A stretch of DNA of 64,000 nucleotides from JAUVRX01 sp049664225 (GCA_049664225.1 JBATEX010000205.1:6523-70522), one strand, 5' to 3'. Counted from the stretch's first letter, positions 42,197 to 51,571 are shown. The notes: generated from the letters alone by a model not told the origin. Numbers and translations: made by a program.

Positions 42197-42805
42197 ATGA
42201 TCAAGATCAATCTGGTTGGCGAAAGAAAGCGCCCGGCTGCGCCGGGGCCCTCGCAGCAGTTGAAGGGTATTCAGGAGGGGGCCAACGTCGGGATATGGGC
42301 CCTGGCGGGGCTGGTCCTTGCCGGTGTCCTGATCACTCTCGGTCACCTCTATGTCGTCAACGGCAAGGTGAAGGACATGCAGCAGCAGGTTGCCGAGGCG
42401 GAAAAAGAGGTCAAGGAGCTCGAGCCCTACATCAGAGAGGTCGAAGAGTACAAGGCCAAGAAATCCGAGCTCGAGCGCAAGGTTCAGGTCATCAATCAGT
42501 TGAAGACCAATCAGAGAGGGCCGGTGCAAATCATGGATCGGGTATCCCGCGCCCTGCCCGAGCTGATGTGGCTCACCAAGATGGAGGTCTCGCCGACAAC
42601 CATCACGGTCTCTGGCGAAGCCTTCAACACCAATGCCGTTGCCAACTTCATCGAGAACCTCGATCGCGTTCCCGAGTTTCAAGAGCCGATTCTCAGGGAT
42701 ACATCGCAGCGGGGTCAGATCTACACTTTCGTGGTTGCTTTCAACTACACCTATCAGGTTCCGCAGCCGGAGCAGCCCGAAGGGGCCGAAGCCGCGGCGG
42801 GATAG
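42197..42805 (+). CDS. pilN: Type IV pilus alignment protein PilN
   Basis: The product is 202 residues. The N-terminal MIKINLV is the conserved PilM-binding tail. One membrane span (about 32-53) is followed by a coiled coil (QQVAEAEKEVKELEPYIREV) and a ferredoxin-like periplasmic part (LMWLTKMEVSPTTITVSGEA). It forms the PilN-PilO heterodimer. It ends 15 bp before pilO. Confidence 0.93.
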   Translation: MIKINLVGERKRPAAPGPSQQLKGIQEGANVGIWALAGLVLAGVLITLGHLYVVNGKVKDMQQQVAEAEKEVKELEPYIREVEEYKAKKSELERKVQVINQLKTNQRGPVQIMDRVSRALPELMWLTKMEVSPTTITVSGEAFNTNAVANFIENLDRVPEFQEPILRDTSQRGQIYTFVVAFNYTYQVPQPEQPEGAEAAAG

Positions 42806-42820
42806 GAGAGGCTGGCGAGA

Positions 42821-43426
42821 ATGGAAATCCGCACCGGTCTGGAAGACAAACCCTGGTGGGTCTCGGCAATCGTGGGCCTCGTGCTTGCGAGCTTGATCTA
42901 CTGGGGCGGGCACCACTATTTGCTGAAACCCAAGTATCAGGAGCTCAAAAAGGAAGAGGACAAGTTGGCTGGGCTTCAGATCAAGATTCAAGAAGGTCGA
43001 GCGGCCAAGGCGCAGCTGCCGCGCTTCCGGGAAGAGGTTCAGCGTCTCGAGCTCGAGTTGGACAAGCTGCTTCGCATCTTGCCTGCAAGACGCAACACCC
43101 CCGAGTTGCTGCGTCGAATCCGGGATCTGACGGAGCAGGGTGATTTCCAGCTGAAGCGATTCACGCCCGGGAACTTCGTCGATCAGGAGTTCTACAGCGA
43201 GTGGCCGATTGCCATCAGTCTGGACGGCACCTACCACAACCTGGCGTTGCTCTTCGACCGCGTGGGACGTTTCTCTCGCATCGTCAACATCGAAGGGTTG
43301 AAGATTCAGAACGCTCGTGCGCGTGATTCGAGTGCCGATACCATCGAGGCTAGCTTCACGGCGAAGACGTTCATCTACAAGGAGCCCGCTACTGTTGAAG
43401 CGGAACAAGAAGGAATGGACCAGTAG
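42821..43426 (+). CDS. pilO: Type IV pilus alignment protein PilO
   Basis: The product is 201 residues. One membrane span near residue 15-32 (WWVSAIVGLVLASLIYWGG) is followed by a coiled coil, then a periplasmic ferredoxin-like domain with LPARRNTPELLRRIRDLTEQ and ISLDGTYHNLALLFDRVGRF. It bridges the inner-membrane platform and PilP/PilQ. Spacing to pilP is 26 bp. Confidence 0.93.
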   Translation: MEIRTGLEDKPWWVSAIVGLVLASLIYWGGHHYLLKPKYQELKKEEDKLAGLQIKIQEGRAAKAQLPRFREEVQRLELELDKLLRILPARRNTPELLRRIRDLTEQGDFQLKRFTPGNFVDQEFYSEWPIAISLDGTYHNLALLFDRVGRFSRIVNIEGLKIQNARARDSSADTIEASFTAKTFIYKEPATVEAEQEGMDQ

Positions 43427-43452
43427 ATGGCACGAGGATCGGGAGAGGGACC

Positions 43453-43992
43453 ATGAGATCGACAGCACAGCGAACCCTGGCATCGACAGCGCTATGCATA
43501 GCGCTGCTCCTGGTGATCGGGTGGCAGTCCACTGCTGTCTCGGCCCAGGAGTCTGAGGCGGCGTCAGCCGAGCCGGTCCTGCCGGCCCTGGATGACGAGC
43601 CCGATACCAATGTGGATGACCTCCTGAAGGACGAATCGGCGATGTTGGCGGGTGAGGGCTACCTCTACGATCCGGGTGATCGTCGGGACCCCTTCAAGTC
43701 GCTGCTGGAGGCCAGAGACCGCCCGTTGATTCGAGGACCCAGGCCAGAGGGAATCCCTGGTCTGTTGATTGACGAGATTGACATCTCCGGCATCTTTGTC
43801 ACCGCGGATGGACCGATTATTCAGGTCCAATCCTCTGACAGAGAGCAGAGCTATTTGCTCCGGGTGGGCGATCAACTCTACGACGGCGATGTGATCAGTA
43901 TTAGTGGGAAAGAAGCGATATTCAAGCAGATTGTGGACGATCCGACCGCCCTCAAGCCCTTTCGTGAGGTGGTCAAGAAGCTCAACCCATGA
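43453..43992 (+). CDS. pilP: Type IV pilus assembly protein PilP
   Basis: The product is 179 residues with an N-terminal hydrophobic signal segment but no lipobox Cys, unlike classical PilP lipoproteins. The PilP core is present: YDPGDRRDPFKSLLE, then LLIDEIDISGIFVTADGPII and YLLRVGDQLYDGDVISI. It links PilNO to the secretin PilQ in the periplasm. It lies immediately before pilQ. Confidence 0.88.
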   Translation: MRSTAQRTLASTALCIALLLVIGWQSTAVSAQESEAASAEPVLPALDDEPDTNVDDLLKDESAMLAGEGYLYDPGDRRDPFKSLLEARDRPLIRGPRPEGIPGLLIDEIDISGIFVTADGPIIQVQSSDREQSYLLRVGDQLYDGDVISISGKEAIFKQIVDDPTALKPFREVVKKLNP

Positions 43993-44042
43993 GCGGGTAC
44001 GGGATATCCCGGGCACCTGCTCTTGGGAGGGAGGCGAGCGCC

Positions 44043-46571
44043 ATGCGTAGTATCGCGAACAGAAATAGTCGGAGGGGTATGCGGCTCCTTGGCGCCTTCG
44101 GTGGCGTCACGGCGGCGATTTTGCTGATCGCTGCTGTATCGGTTCTACCGGCCCAGGCTGCGGCGACCTCGACAACCGAAATTCAGGCCTTGGCGGTGCA
44201 TCCGGGCCACGATGGAGCCCAGCTCGAGGTGGCCAGCGATGGCGCCCTCGTCTGGACTACCTATCGGGACGCCGATGGCCGACTGGTCATCGAATTGCCC
44301 AATAGCACGCCGGCGGACTCGGTTGTCGACCTGTGGCCTGACGAAGGGCTGCTCGAGGCCGTGGAGGTCGCTACCGAGATGAGCGGCGACCGTCCCCTGA
44401 CGCGTCTGACCATTCGGACGCGCGGAACCTCGGAGCACTCGATCCAGGCGTCGGGGCCTGTTTTGTTGGTGGATTTCACCGCTGTCGGTGAGATTGCCGA
44501 CTCGGCAGGTGTTACCGATGAGCCATGGGCCGAGCCGTTGGTGGACGATACCAACACCGCGACAGTGCAAGCCGTCGTGGTCGAGGAGAAGAGTCTGCCT
44601 GCGGCCCCGCCAGCCTCCAAGGTGGCGACCTCTGAGGCCCCATTCGATGCCATTCAGGGGCCAGTAGGCGAGCCCATTGGCGTCGCAGCCACCCAACTCG
44701 AAGGCATCGAGGTGTCGAGTGATGACGGCCAGACCGTCGTCCGGATCCTCGGCGATGGTGGCTTCTACTTTTCGAGCTTCAATCTCGATGCTCCAGAGCG
44801 TTTCGTGGTCGATCTACTTGGAGTCGCCAATAGGGCGCCTTCACCGAGCATCATGGTCGAGAACCAAACGGTCGAGAGAGTGCGGATCGCCCAGTTCAAG
44901 GCGCAACCGGACATGGTCTCCCGAGTCGTGGTGGATTTGAGAGACGCCTCCGAGGCACAGGTCGAGCAGATCCCCAACGGCTTGGAGCTCCGATTCGGCG
45001 CCGTCGAGGTGGCTGCCATGGAGCTCGAAGAGAGTCCCGTGGTTGAAGAGGTTCCCCAGGTGGCGGCGCTGGAGCCCGAGGCGATCATGGAAGTCGAGCC
45101 GGAAGGAATGGGTGCGAACGAGAACGGCACCGTGGGCACCCACGAGCTTTCGACTCCGTCGGTGACGCTTCCAGTCGAGGAGGTTGTTCCGGAATCGGAG
45201 TTCCAGATCGCCGATGCGAATCTGTCTCCCGAGCCGGAACCGTCCTTTGTTCGCACCAGCTATCAGGATGATGTCGCGACAGGCGGCACGGCAGCGGAGA
45301 AGGATGAGCTGTCATTCCCCAGTCAGACCATAGGCGGTACCACCACCAGCTACAGCGGTGCGCCGATGTCCATCAGCCTGAAGGATGGCGACATCAAGGA
45401 TGTGCTGCGGTCGTTTGCGCAGATCAGCGGCCTGAATATCGTGGTTCAGCCCGGCGTCACCGGCACGGTGACCGTCGAGCTTACCGACGTGCCCTGGGAC
45501 CAGGCCCTCGAGGAGATTCTGAAGATCAACGGCCTAGGCTACGTGCTCGAAGGCAACATCATGCGAGTCGCGCCGATCAAGGTATTGGCGGACGAAGCAG
45601 CAGAGCGTCAGAGACTGCGTCAGGCCAACGCCCTTTCCGTACCGCTGAAGACCATCATGAAGCGAGTCAGCTATGCCTCGGCGAGTACGATGGCCGGTAT
45701 TCTCATGGCCGGTGGCGGTGCCAGCCTGGTGAGCCAGCGCGGCACGGTCGTGGTGGACTCGCGTACCAATACCCTGATCATCAAAGAGCTGCCGGACTAC
45801 ATCGATACGGTTCTGGCGGTGATCGAGACCTTGGATGTTCCAGAACCTCAAGTCATGATCGAGGCCAGGATCATCGAGACCACCAAGCGATTCAACAGAA
45901 CTCTCGGAATTCAGTGGGGCTTCGACGGAGTCTCGGCTCCCGAGTATGGCAATACCACCGGGCTGCAGTTTCCGAACCAGGGCTCGGTCGACGGTAGTGT
46001 CAACCTCCTGACCGGTGGTAGCAACGGCCTGCTGAACATCTCGTTGGGCAACGTGCTCGGTACTTTCTCGATCGACGCGACCCTGCAGGCGGCCGAAGAC
46101 GAAGGGTTGATCAATATCCTGTCGGCGCCGAAGGTCGCGACCCTGAACAACGAGCAGGCATCCATCCAGAGTGGTCTGCAGATCCCGATTCAGACGGTGG
46201 CCAACAACACTGTCAGCGTACAGTTCGTCAATGCCACTCTGCGATTGGACGTCACTCCGCACGTTACGGCCGAAGGCACGGTGCTGATGGATATCAGCAT
46301 CCAGAAGCGAGAGCCTCTGCTGGCTTTCACGGTGGTGGGAGCCACGAACGCCCCTATTGCCACGAAGGATGCGCGAACTCGGGTCATCGTCCGGGACGGC
46401 GGGACCACAGTTATCGGCGGTATCTACAAGGTCACTTCCGATCAGGGTGAGGACCGAGTCCCCGGGCTCGCCAATATTCCTGTTCTGGGTCATCTCTTCA
46501 AGAACAAGCGTCGAAGCGATGAGAACGAAGAGCTGTTGATCTTCATCACCCCAAGGGTGATCAAGCTATAG
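44043..46571 (+). CDS. pilQ: Type IV pilus secretin PilQ
   Basis: The product is 842 residues from ATG 44043, which has GGGAGG 8 nt upstream; an ATG at 43989 overlapping pilP lacks one. A signal peptide is followed by two AMIN domains that bind peptidoglycan (first about 50-130, second about 215-330), an acidic linker, an STN domain (ISLKDGDIKDVLRSFAQISG), secretin N0/N1 (YASASTMAGILMAGGGA, then VVVDSRTNTLIIKELPDYID), and the secretin core with IEARIIETTKRFNRTLGIQW and GIYKVTSDQGEDRVPGLANI. It forms the outer-membrane pore for the pilus. Confidence 0.95.
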   Translation: MRSIANRNSRRGMRLLGAFGGVTAAILLIAAVSVLPAQAAATSTTEIQALAVHPGHDGAQLEVASDGALVWTTYRDADGRLVIELPNSTPADSVVDLWPDEGLLEAVEVATEMSGDRPLTRLTIRTRGTSEHSIQASGPVLLVDFTAVGEIADSAGVTDEPWAEPLVDDTNTATVQAVVVEEKSLPAAPPASKVATSEAPFDAIQGPVGEPIGVAATQLEGIEVSSDDGQTVVRILGDGGFYFSSFNLDAPERFVVDLLGVANRAPSPSIMVENQTVERVRIAQFKAQPDMVSRVVVDLRDASEAQVEQIPNGLELRFGAVEVAAMELEESPVVEEVPQVAALEPEAIMEVEPEGMGANENGTVGTHELSTPSVTLPVEEVVPESEFQIADANLSPEPEPSFVRTSYQDDVATGGTAAEKDELSFPSQTIGGTTTSYSGAPMSISLKDGDIKDVLRSFAQISGLNIVVQPGVTGTVTVELTDVPWDQALEEILKINGLGYVLEGNIMRVAPIKVLADEAAERQRLRQANALSVPLKTIMKRVSYASASTMAGILMAGGGASLVSQRGTVVVDSRTNTLIIKELPDYIDTVLAVIETLDVPEPQVMIEARIIETTKRFNRTLGIQWGFDGVSAPEYGNTTGLQFPNQGSVDGSVNLLTGGSNGLLNISLGNVLGTFSIDATLQAAEDEGLINILSAPKVATLNNEQASIQSGLQIPIQTVANNTVSVQFVNATLRLDVTPHVTAEGTVLMDISIQKREPLLAFTVVGATNAPIATKDARTRVIVRDGGTTVIGGIYKVTSDQGEDRVPGLANIPVLGHLFKNKRRSDENEELLIFITPRVIKL

Positions 46572-46590
46572 GCTGACGGAGGAGCTGCTC

Positions 46591-47151
46591 ATGCGCCGTG
46601 TCACGAACTGTTTGTTGATCCTAATCCTGGCCGTTGGCATCGCGGGTTGCGACAGCCGAACGGACAGGACCGATGGTGGTGGCGTCCTGCTCTCGGTCAG
46701 CGACTTCGACGGGCTGCCGTTGCTGGCGAGTGTCAATGGGACCTTGGCTGACGGAGGTCTGATTCAGATCGACTCGTTGACCATCCAGAACATTGCCAAG
46801 AACCCCGTTGGGAACACCAGCGATCTGATGAACGTCGAAATCCAGTCGTACGAGGTGAAGTACTCGCGAGCCGACCGCGGAACGCGAGTGCCGACACCCT
46901 TTGTGCGGGGTATCTTCGGAGTGGCGCCGGTGGATGGGACTCTGGACTACGACAATCTGCCCATCATGAGCTCCGATCAATTCAACCAGGAGCCTTTGTC
47001 AGACCTCAAGTTTTCCAATGGGGGCTTCGACAAGGAGACTGGGGAGTCCAACATCGTGATGAATTTCGCGGTCCGGTTCTTCGGTCGGACGTTGTCGGGT
47101 GACACCGTCGAGACTGCGCCGATCTTCTTCACCATCGAGTTCATTCCATAG
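46591..47151 (+). CDS. Lipoprotein downstream of pilQ, unknown function
   Basis: The product is 186 residues. It has a lipoprotein signal with IAGC (Cys 20) and GGAGGAG before the ATG. The mature part has regular beta-type segments (LASVNGTLADGGLIQIDSLT, VEIQSYEVKYSRADRG) and no named domain. It starts 19 bp after pilQ, so it is part of the operon and may help the secretin or be an envelope structural protein. Confidence 0.75.
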   Translation: MRRVTNCLLILILAVGIAGCDSRTDRTDGGGVLLSVSDFDGLPLLASVNGTLADGGLIQIDSLTIQNIAKNPVGNTSDLMNVEIQSYEVKYSRADRGTRVPTPFVRGIFGVAPVDGTLDYDNLPIMSSDQFNQEPLSDLKFSNGGFDKETGESNIVMNFAVRFFGRTLSGDTVETAPIFFTIEFIP

Positions 47152-47182
47152 CCCCGCGGGGCCGTAGAGCAGGAGAGTCGCC

Positions 47183-47989
47183 ATGAGTCGACTAAAGACA
47201 AGAAGGTTCAAAGGGCTGATCGTCACCGCCGTTTGCGGGCTGGCCTTGCTGGTGGCGTGTTCGACTGATTCGCCGACGGCCCCGTTTCAGGTGCCTCCGC
47301 CGCCAACCGACGGAGGATCCGATGACTGGAACATCACGATTTCCGCCTCACCGCCGGTGCTGATCGCCAACACCGAACAGCCAGCGACCATCAGGGTGCA
47401 GATTAGCGACCGGATAACTGGCGTCAACGCGGTGCCAGGAAGCACGATCGCGCTGAGCACGACGATCGGCGAGTTCGACTTCTCGGGCAGTGAGGCTCTG
47501 TCCACGGCGGCGGTGATCGATCTCGGCCGCGCGTCTGCTCTGCTGTTCCCGAGCGATTTCGCTGGCACTGCCACGGTGACCGCAGAATACGAAGGAAGCA
47601 GAGGAAGCACGACTGTCACGATGGGCACGGAGGACACGTTCATTACATCTGTCTCTCCGAGTAGTGGCCCCGGGACTGGTGGCACTGGAGTGACGATCAA
47701 GGGTGTCGGCTTCTATGCGCCGCTGAGGGTGACTTTCGGTGGCATCCTGGCTTCCGTTGGGAGCGTGGCCTCCGATGGAACCCGGATCAGTGTCACAACT
47801 CCCGCATTCGGGGGCTTTACAACGGAAAAATGCGATACCAACAATGATGGTCAGCTTGACGGAGATCGCAATATTCCGACTCCTGTGACGGTAGCGGTGG
47901 AACCCAGCGCTGGGGCAAGTGGAGATACCCTGAGTGGGGCGTTCACCTACAACCCAACGGATACGAAGTGCTACAAGAGTGGGAACTAA
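47183..47989 (+). CDS. Lipoprotein with Ig-like and IPT/TIG domains
   Basis: The product is 268 residues. Its lipobox is LVAC (Cys 26). An N-terminal invasin/Big-like part (ISASPPVLIANTEQPATIRV) precedes a TIG domain from about residue 153 (ITSVSPSSGPGTGGTGVTIK), followed by a Ca-type loop (CDTNNDGQLDGD). It is probably an envelope adhesion or structural protein. It lies 31 bp after the previous lipoprotein gene. Confidence 0.8.
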   Translation: MSRLKTRRFKGLIVTAVCGLALLVACSTDSPTAPFQVPPPPTDGGSDDWNITISASPPVLIANTEQPATIRVQISDRITGVNAVPGSTIALSTTIGEFDFSGSEALSTAAVIDLGRASALLFPSDFAGTATVTAEYEGSRGSTTVTMGTEDTFITSVSPSSGPGTGGTGVTIKGVGFYAPLRVTFGGILASVGSVASDGTRISVTTPAFGGFTTEKCDTNNDGQLDGDRNIPTPVTVAVEPSAGASGDTLSGAFTYNPTDTKCYKSGN

Positions 47990-48044
47990 GGACAGAGTCA
48001 CGGAGGCTTTGCCAGAAAGACGCAATTCATTGCAGTGAATCTCG

Positions 48045-48074
48045 GAGGCGGCTACCTAGACGGGTGGCCGCCTC
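48045..48074 (+). terminator. GC-rich hairpin after the TIG lipoprotein gene
   Basis: An 8-bp stem GAGGCGGC/GCCGCCTC is followed by TGTTCG. There is no proper T-run, so it is a weak or factor-assisted terminator. Confidence 0.35.
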
Positions 48075-48080
48075 TGTTCG

Positions 48081-48086
48081 TATACT
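48081..48086 (+). promoter_or_regulatory. Possible -10 for a leaderless transcript
   Basis: TATACT lies 11 nt before ATG 48098. That ATG has no Shine-Dalgarno, so transcription may start at or just before it. Confidence 0.35.
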
Positions 48087-48097
48087 CTCTTGAAGCG

Positions 48098-49354
48098 ATG
48101 CGCTACGTTGCGACAGCCTGCGTGATCCTGCTCCTGATAGCCGTGGCTCCGGGCTGTGACAAGGCCTCTCCCGTGGCGCCGGCCGGAACCACCATCAGTC
48201 TCAGTATCAATCCCTCCAGGATCGATATCACCGGGCAGGCGTCGGTCACGGCTATTGTCAGACGCGACAATGGAACCGCCGTCAACCCGGGCACCGAAGT
48301 GAATTTCTCGACCTCGCTGGGTTCGCTGGATCCAGAGCTGGCCAAGACCGACGACGCGGGTGTAGCCCGCACCACGCTCAGAGGCACAGGGCAGGTGGGC
48401 GTTGCCACGATCGAAGCCAGCACCGGGGCTGCGACGCCGTCTACAGTGGAGATACAGATCGGATCTCTGGCCTCATCGGTGACTCTGGTAGCGAGTCCGA
48501 CGGCCATCGGGCAGGGAGGCGGAACCATCGAGCTCCTGGCTGTCGTGCGCGATGACGCGGGTCAGCTGCTGAACGAGCTGGCGGTGAACTTCTCGACCAC
48601 TGCGGGAGTCCTGGAATCCCGCGGAGCGGCCAAACTCACCAACCAGCTCGGCGAGGCGAGAGATACGCTGACCGTGACCCAATTGGACGTCATTGCCCTG
48701 GCGACCAACATCATCACGGTGAGCGTTTTCGCTTCCACAGAAAATGGTGCCCTGCTGGAGACCACGACCGACATCAATGTCCGGGGTCTGATCTCCACCA
48801 TTTCCCTGCAGGTTTCGCCCGGCTCCGTAGCGGCATCCGGCGGCACTCTCCAGCTGCTCGCCCTGGTCAAGGACGATGTCGGCCTCGGAGTCCAGGGGGC
48901 AGGGGTTAACTTCGTGAGCCAGGCTGGGACATTGGCCTCGGGTGGAGGAGTGCTACGCACGGATTCGGGTGGGCAGGCTGAAGACTCGCTAACTCTGACT
49001 GTCCAGGATATCGACGCCCTCGGAAGTCGAACATTCATGGTTACGGCCTTTACCACCGATTCTACGGGTGTGGAAGTGTCGGCCAACTTCACTGTCAGTG
49101 TCCAAACGGGAGCACCCATCGCCTCGTTCACTTTTGTTGCAACCGGCCTTTCGGTGCAGTTTCAGAACCAGAGTACGGGCGATCAGCCGCTGTCCTATCT
49201 GTGGGATTTCGGTGACCAGACCACGCCGCCGAATCAGACGGACGCCAGTCCGACTCATGTCTACAACACTGAGGGCACCTACAACGTCAAGTTGACAGTG
49301 ACTAACGCGGTGGGAACCGACGCCGTCGTCCAGCAGGTGACAGTAGCTCAGTAG
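48098..49354 (+). CDS. Lipoprotein with Big-1 repeats and a C-terminal PKD domain
   Basis: The product is 418 residues. A lipoprotein signal ends in APGC (Cys 20). Three invasin-like Ig domains follow, each with the pattern of a Thr/Ser-rich strand and an NFSTS/NFVSQ core (INPSRIDITGQASVTAIVRR, VASPTAIGQGGGTIELLAVV, VSPGSVAASGGTLQLLALVK). A PKD domain closes it (SYLWDFGDQTTPPNQTDASP). It is an extended surface or periplasmic adhesin-like protein. ATG 48098 has no ribosome site; a GTG start at 48035 would run through the hairpin and is rejected. Confidence 0.85.
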   Translation: MRYVATACVILLLIAVAPGCDKASPVAPAGTTISLSINPSRIDITGQASVTAIVRRDNGTAVNPGTEVNFSTSLGSLDPELAKTDDAGVARTTLRGTGQVGVATIEASTGAATPSTVEIQIGSLASSVTLVASPTAIGQGGGTIELLAVVRDDAGQLLNELAVNFSTTAGVLESRGAAKLTNQLGEARDTLTVTQLDVIALATNIITVSVFASTENGALLETTTDINVRGLISTISLQVSPGSVAASGGTLQLLALVKDDVGLGVQGAGVNFVSQAGTLASGGGVLRTDSGGQAEDSLTLTVQDIDALGSRTFMVTAFTTDSTGVEVSANFTVSVQTGAPIASFTFVATGLSVQFQNQSTGDQPLSYLWDFGDQTTPPNQTDASPTHVYNTEGTYNVKLTVTNAVGTDAVVQQVTVAQ

Positions 49355-49429
49355 GCACGTGGGGGCCGTCGGCTCTTTCCCTTCCTCGATTGCAGGCCTT
49401 GCTGTGAGGATCTGTCCTGATTTCTCGGG

Positions 49430-49435
49430 TATAAT
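49430..49435 (+). promoter_or_regulatory. Candidate -10 of the TPR/roadblock/accBC unit
   Basis: A perfect TATAAT lies 95 bp before the TPR gene. No convincing -35 is seen. The rest of the gap 49355-49530 shows no further feature. Confidence 0.4.
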
Positions 49436-49530
49436 TTGCCAGTTCCAGCAAGGACGGGGCCTTCTAGTGCTCTCGCGGACGCGAGCCTCGATCCTGTCAG
49501 GTCCAGCTTTGGACTCTGTGGGAGCGTGCA

Positions 49531-50643
49531 ATGACCGAATCCATTGAAGAGATGCTCCAGCGGTGGGAGGAGGAGCCCACGCCACAGCTGTCCCTGCAGC
49601 TGGCCGAGGAGTACCGTCGGCACGGTCGGCTGGAGGAGGGGATGGCAATCCTCGAAGAGGCACTTCGACTCCATCCGAGCCATGTCGCGGGCCGAGTCGC
49701 ACACGGGCGATTTCTGCTCGAGCTGGGTCGAACGGAAGATGCCGGCCAGATGCTGGAGGCGGTGGTGGAGGAAGATCCGACCCATCTCGTCGCCAACAAG
49801 CTCTTGATCGGTCTCTATCTGGATACCGACCGCCTCAAGGATGCCAGGGACCGCCTCGATCTCTACAAGCTGCTCAACGAAAGTGATCCGGCGATCGAGG
49901 TACTCGAGTTGCGATTGCGCTCGGCTGGGGCCGGCGGAGCTCAGCCCACCGCCGTCGATGCGGCCGGCCGTGTCTTCGTGCTGACCGAATCTCCACCACT
50001 TCCGGATCTCCAGAGCCTGGTTGTTCAGAAGGGACCAACTGGTCTGAGTACGCGACCGAGATCTCTGGCTTCGGAGGGTCCCTTCGGCGATCTATGGCAA
50101 GGGGTGGATGAGGTGGAGTACATGCGTGCCCTCGGGGCAGAGGGCATCTTTCCGGTCGTTGCTCCGGTCGTTGCTCCGGTCGTTGTTCCGGTCGCGATCG
50201 AGGAGCCCGGGGTAGAGCTGGCGGCACCGATCGAAGCAGTGGAACCCCCCGAGATCGAACCTGTGATCGAGGTGGAGCCGGTGGTGCAGAAGCTGGCGGA
50301 CGAGCCGGCAGAGCCACAGGCGATCGTCGACACCGCAGAGCTGGACGAGGAGGCACCAGGCCAGGAGATCGGAGCGACGGCCACGCTGGCGAAGCTCTAT
50401 CTGGACCAGGGGCACCTGGAGGATGCAGCACATGCCTTCGAAGAGGTCCTGGCGAGAGAGCCGGAACACCTGGATGCGCTGGAGGGGCTGACCGAAGCTC
50501 GGCGGAGACTGGGGAAGACCCAGGCTGCCGAGGGAATCCTGGACGGGGAAACAGAGAACGATACAGGCAATAGCCGCGATCGGAAGGTTCGAGTGCTACG
50601 CGAGTACCTCGATCGATTGAGGGCCGCTAGCGGGAGGCAGTAG
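49531..50643 (+). CDS. TPR-repeat protein
   Basis: The product is 370 residues without signal peptide, so cytoplasmic. N-terminal TPR units run from about 18 to 120 (LQLAEEYRRHGRLEEGMAIL, ARVAHGRFLLELGRTEDAGQ-type helices). A disordered acidic/Pro-rich middle carries a 12-bp tandem repeat encoding VVAP units (50156-50195). Two more TPRs lie near the end (LAKLYLDQGHLEDAAHAFEE). It sits 6 bp before a roadblock gene; TPR and roadblock pairs often work as scaffolds around small GTPases, but none is encoded here. Confidence 0.8.
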   Translation: MTESIEEMLQRWEEEPTPQLSLQLAEEYRRHGRLEEGMAILEEALRLHPSHVAGRVAHGRFLLELGRTEDAGQMLEAVVEEDPTHLVANKLLIGLYLDTDRLKDARDRLDLYKLLNESDPAIEVLELRLRSAGAGGAQPTAVDAAGRVFVLTESPPLPDLQSLVVQKGPTGLSTRPRSLASEGPFGDLWQGVDEVEYMRALGAEGIFPVVAPVVAPVVVPVAIEEPGVELAAPIEAVEPPEIEPVIEVEPVVQKLADEPAEPQAIVDTAELDEEAPGQEIGATATLAKLYLDQGHLEDAAHAFEEVLAREPEHLDALEGLTEARRRLGKTQAAEGILDGETENDTGNSRDRKVRVLREYLDRLRAASGRQ

Positions 50644-50649
50644 ACAACT

Positions 50650-51009
50650 ATGTTCCAGGAGAGGCTACAGAGTATTTGCGACAACGTCGATGGCGCCTTG
50701 GCAGTGTCCCTCGTCGATGCCGACGGCATTACGGTGGAGTCGTTCGGCGACGGAACCAGGCTGGACCTGGAGGCGCTGGGGGCCGAGCTGCTGGCTCAAA
50801 CTCGAGCGATCTCCAGGGATCACCAGGAGCTGGCCATGGGGGAGGTCCGGCAGCTTTCCGTGACAACCGAGCTCTACACGGTGGTGGTCAGTGCGCTGGC
50901 CGGGAACTACAGTCTGCTGCTGGTCCTGGAAGAGAAGGGCGGGAGCTACGGCAAGGCCCGTTTCGAGCTGCGCCGTGCGCAGCTGCAGCTCGAGAGCGAT
51001 CTGGCTTGA
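50650..51009 (+). CDS. Roadblock/LC7-domain-like protein
   Basis: The product is 119 residues. It has one alpha-beta roadblock fold: LQSICDNVDGALAVSLVDAD, GITVESFG, then VTTELYTVVVSALAGNYSLL. In bacteria such proteins regulate MglA-like GTPases. It is tightly spaced after the TPR gene and 61 bp before accB. Confidence 0.75.
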   Translation: MFQERLQSICDNVDGALAVSLVDADGITVESFGDGTRLDLEALGAELLAQTRAISRDHQELAMGEVRQLSVTTELYTVVVSALAGNYSLLLVLEEKGGSYGKARFELRRAQLQLESDLA

Positions 51010-51070
51010 TCGAAAGTTGCTTTGCGGCGCCCGACTCAACGGCTATCGAGTTCATCGGTGAGGAGAGTTT

Positions 51071-51571
51071 GTGCTGACCTTCGAGCAGATCAAGGAGCTG
51101 ATCGACCTCGTTCACGAACGCCAGTTGCGGGGTGTCGAGATCGAGAGATCGGGGTTTCGATTGAAGATAGACGGCGGACCCGCCGAGGCGATTACCGTCG
51201 TTGCTGGCGAGACCAAGCCCGAAACGCGCGCCGCGGTGAGCCAAGGCCCTGCAGCTGTCGTGCCGGACGGCGAATCTGCCGCGAAGGTGGTCGAGGAGGC
51301 CGCAGCGGCCGCCGAAGACGAGTTGGCGGGTGTCCACATCCTGCGGTCCCCGATCGTCGGCACGTTTTACACCTCCCCCAGCCCTGATGCCGAGCCGTAC
51401 GTCAGAGCCGGCGATCGGGTCAAGCGGGGGCAGGTTCTGTGCATCGTCGAGGCGATGAAGTTGATGAACGAGATCGAGTCGGACGAAGATGGCGTCATCG
51501 AGAAGGCTTTCCCCAAGAACGCCCAGCCGGTAGAGTTTGGCGAGCCTCTCTTCGCCATCGTTCCCGATTGA
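51071..51571 (+). CDS. accB: Acetyl-CoA carboxylase biotin carboxyl carrier protein
   Basis: The product is 166 residues, GTG start with AGGAG 5 nt upstream. It carries biotin on the Lys of VEAMKLMNEI near residue 130, preceded by SPIVGTFYTSPSPDAEPYV and followed by EFGEPLFAI. An N-terminal helix (FEQIKELIDLVHERQLRGVE) and an Ala/Pro linker are typical of AccB. It works with accC downstream in the first step of fatty-acid synthesis. Confidence 0.96.
   Translation: MLTFEQIKELIDLVHERQLRGVEIERSGFRLKIDGGPAEAITVVAGETKPETRAAVSQGPAAVVPDGESAAKVVEEAAAAAEDELAGVHILRSPIVGTFYTSPSPDAEPYVRAGDRVKRGQVLCIVEAMKLMNEIESDEDGVIEKAFPKNAQPVEFGEPLFAIVPD

Noticed and set aside
42125..43483. 452-codon minus-strand ORF antisense to pilN/pilO
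   Set aside because: It mirrors real pilN and pilO codons; long antisense frames are expected at this GC content and it has no domain.
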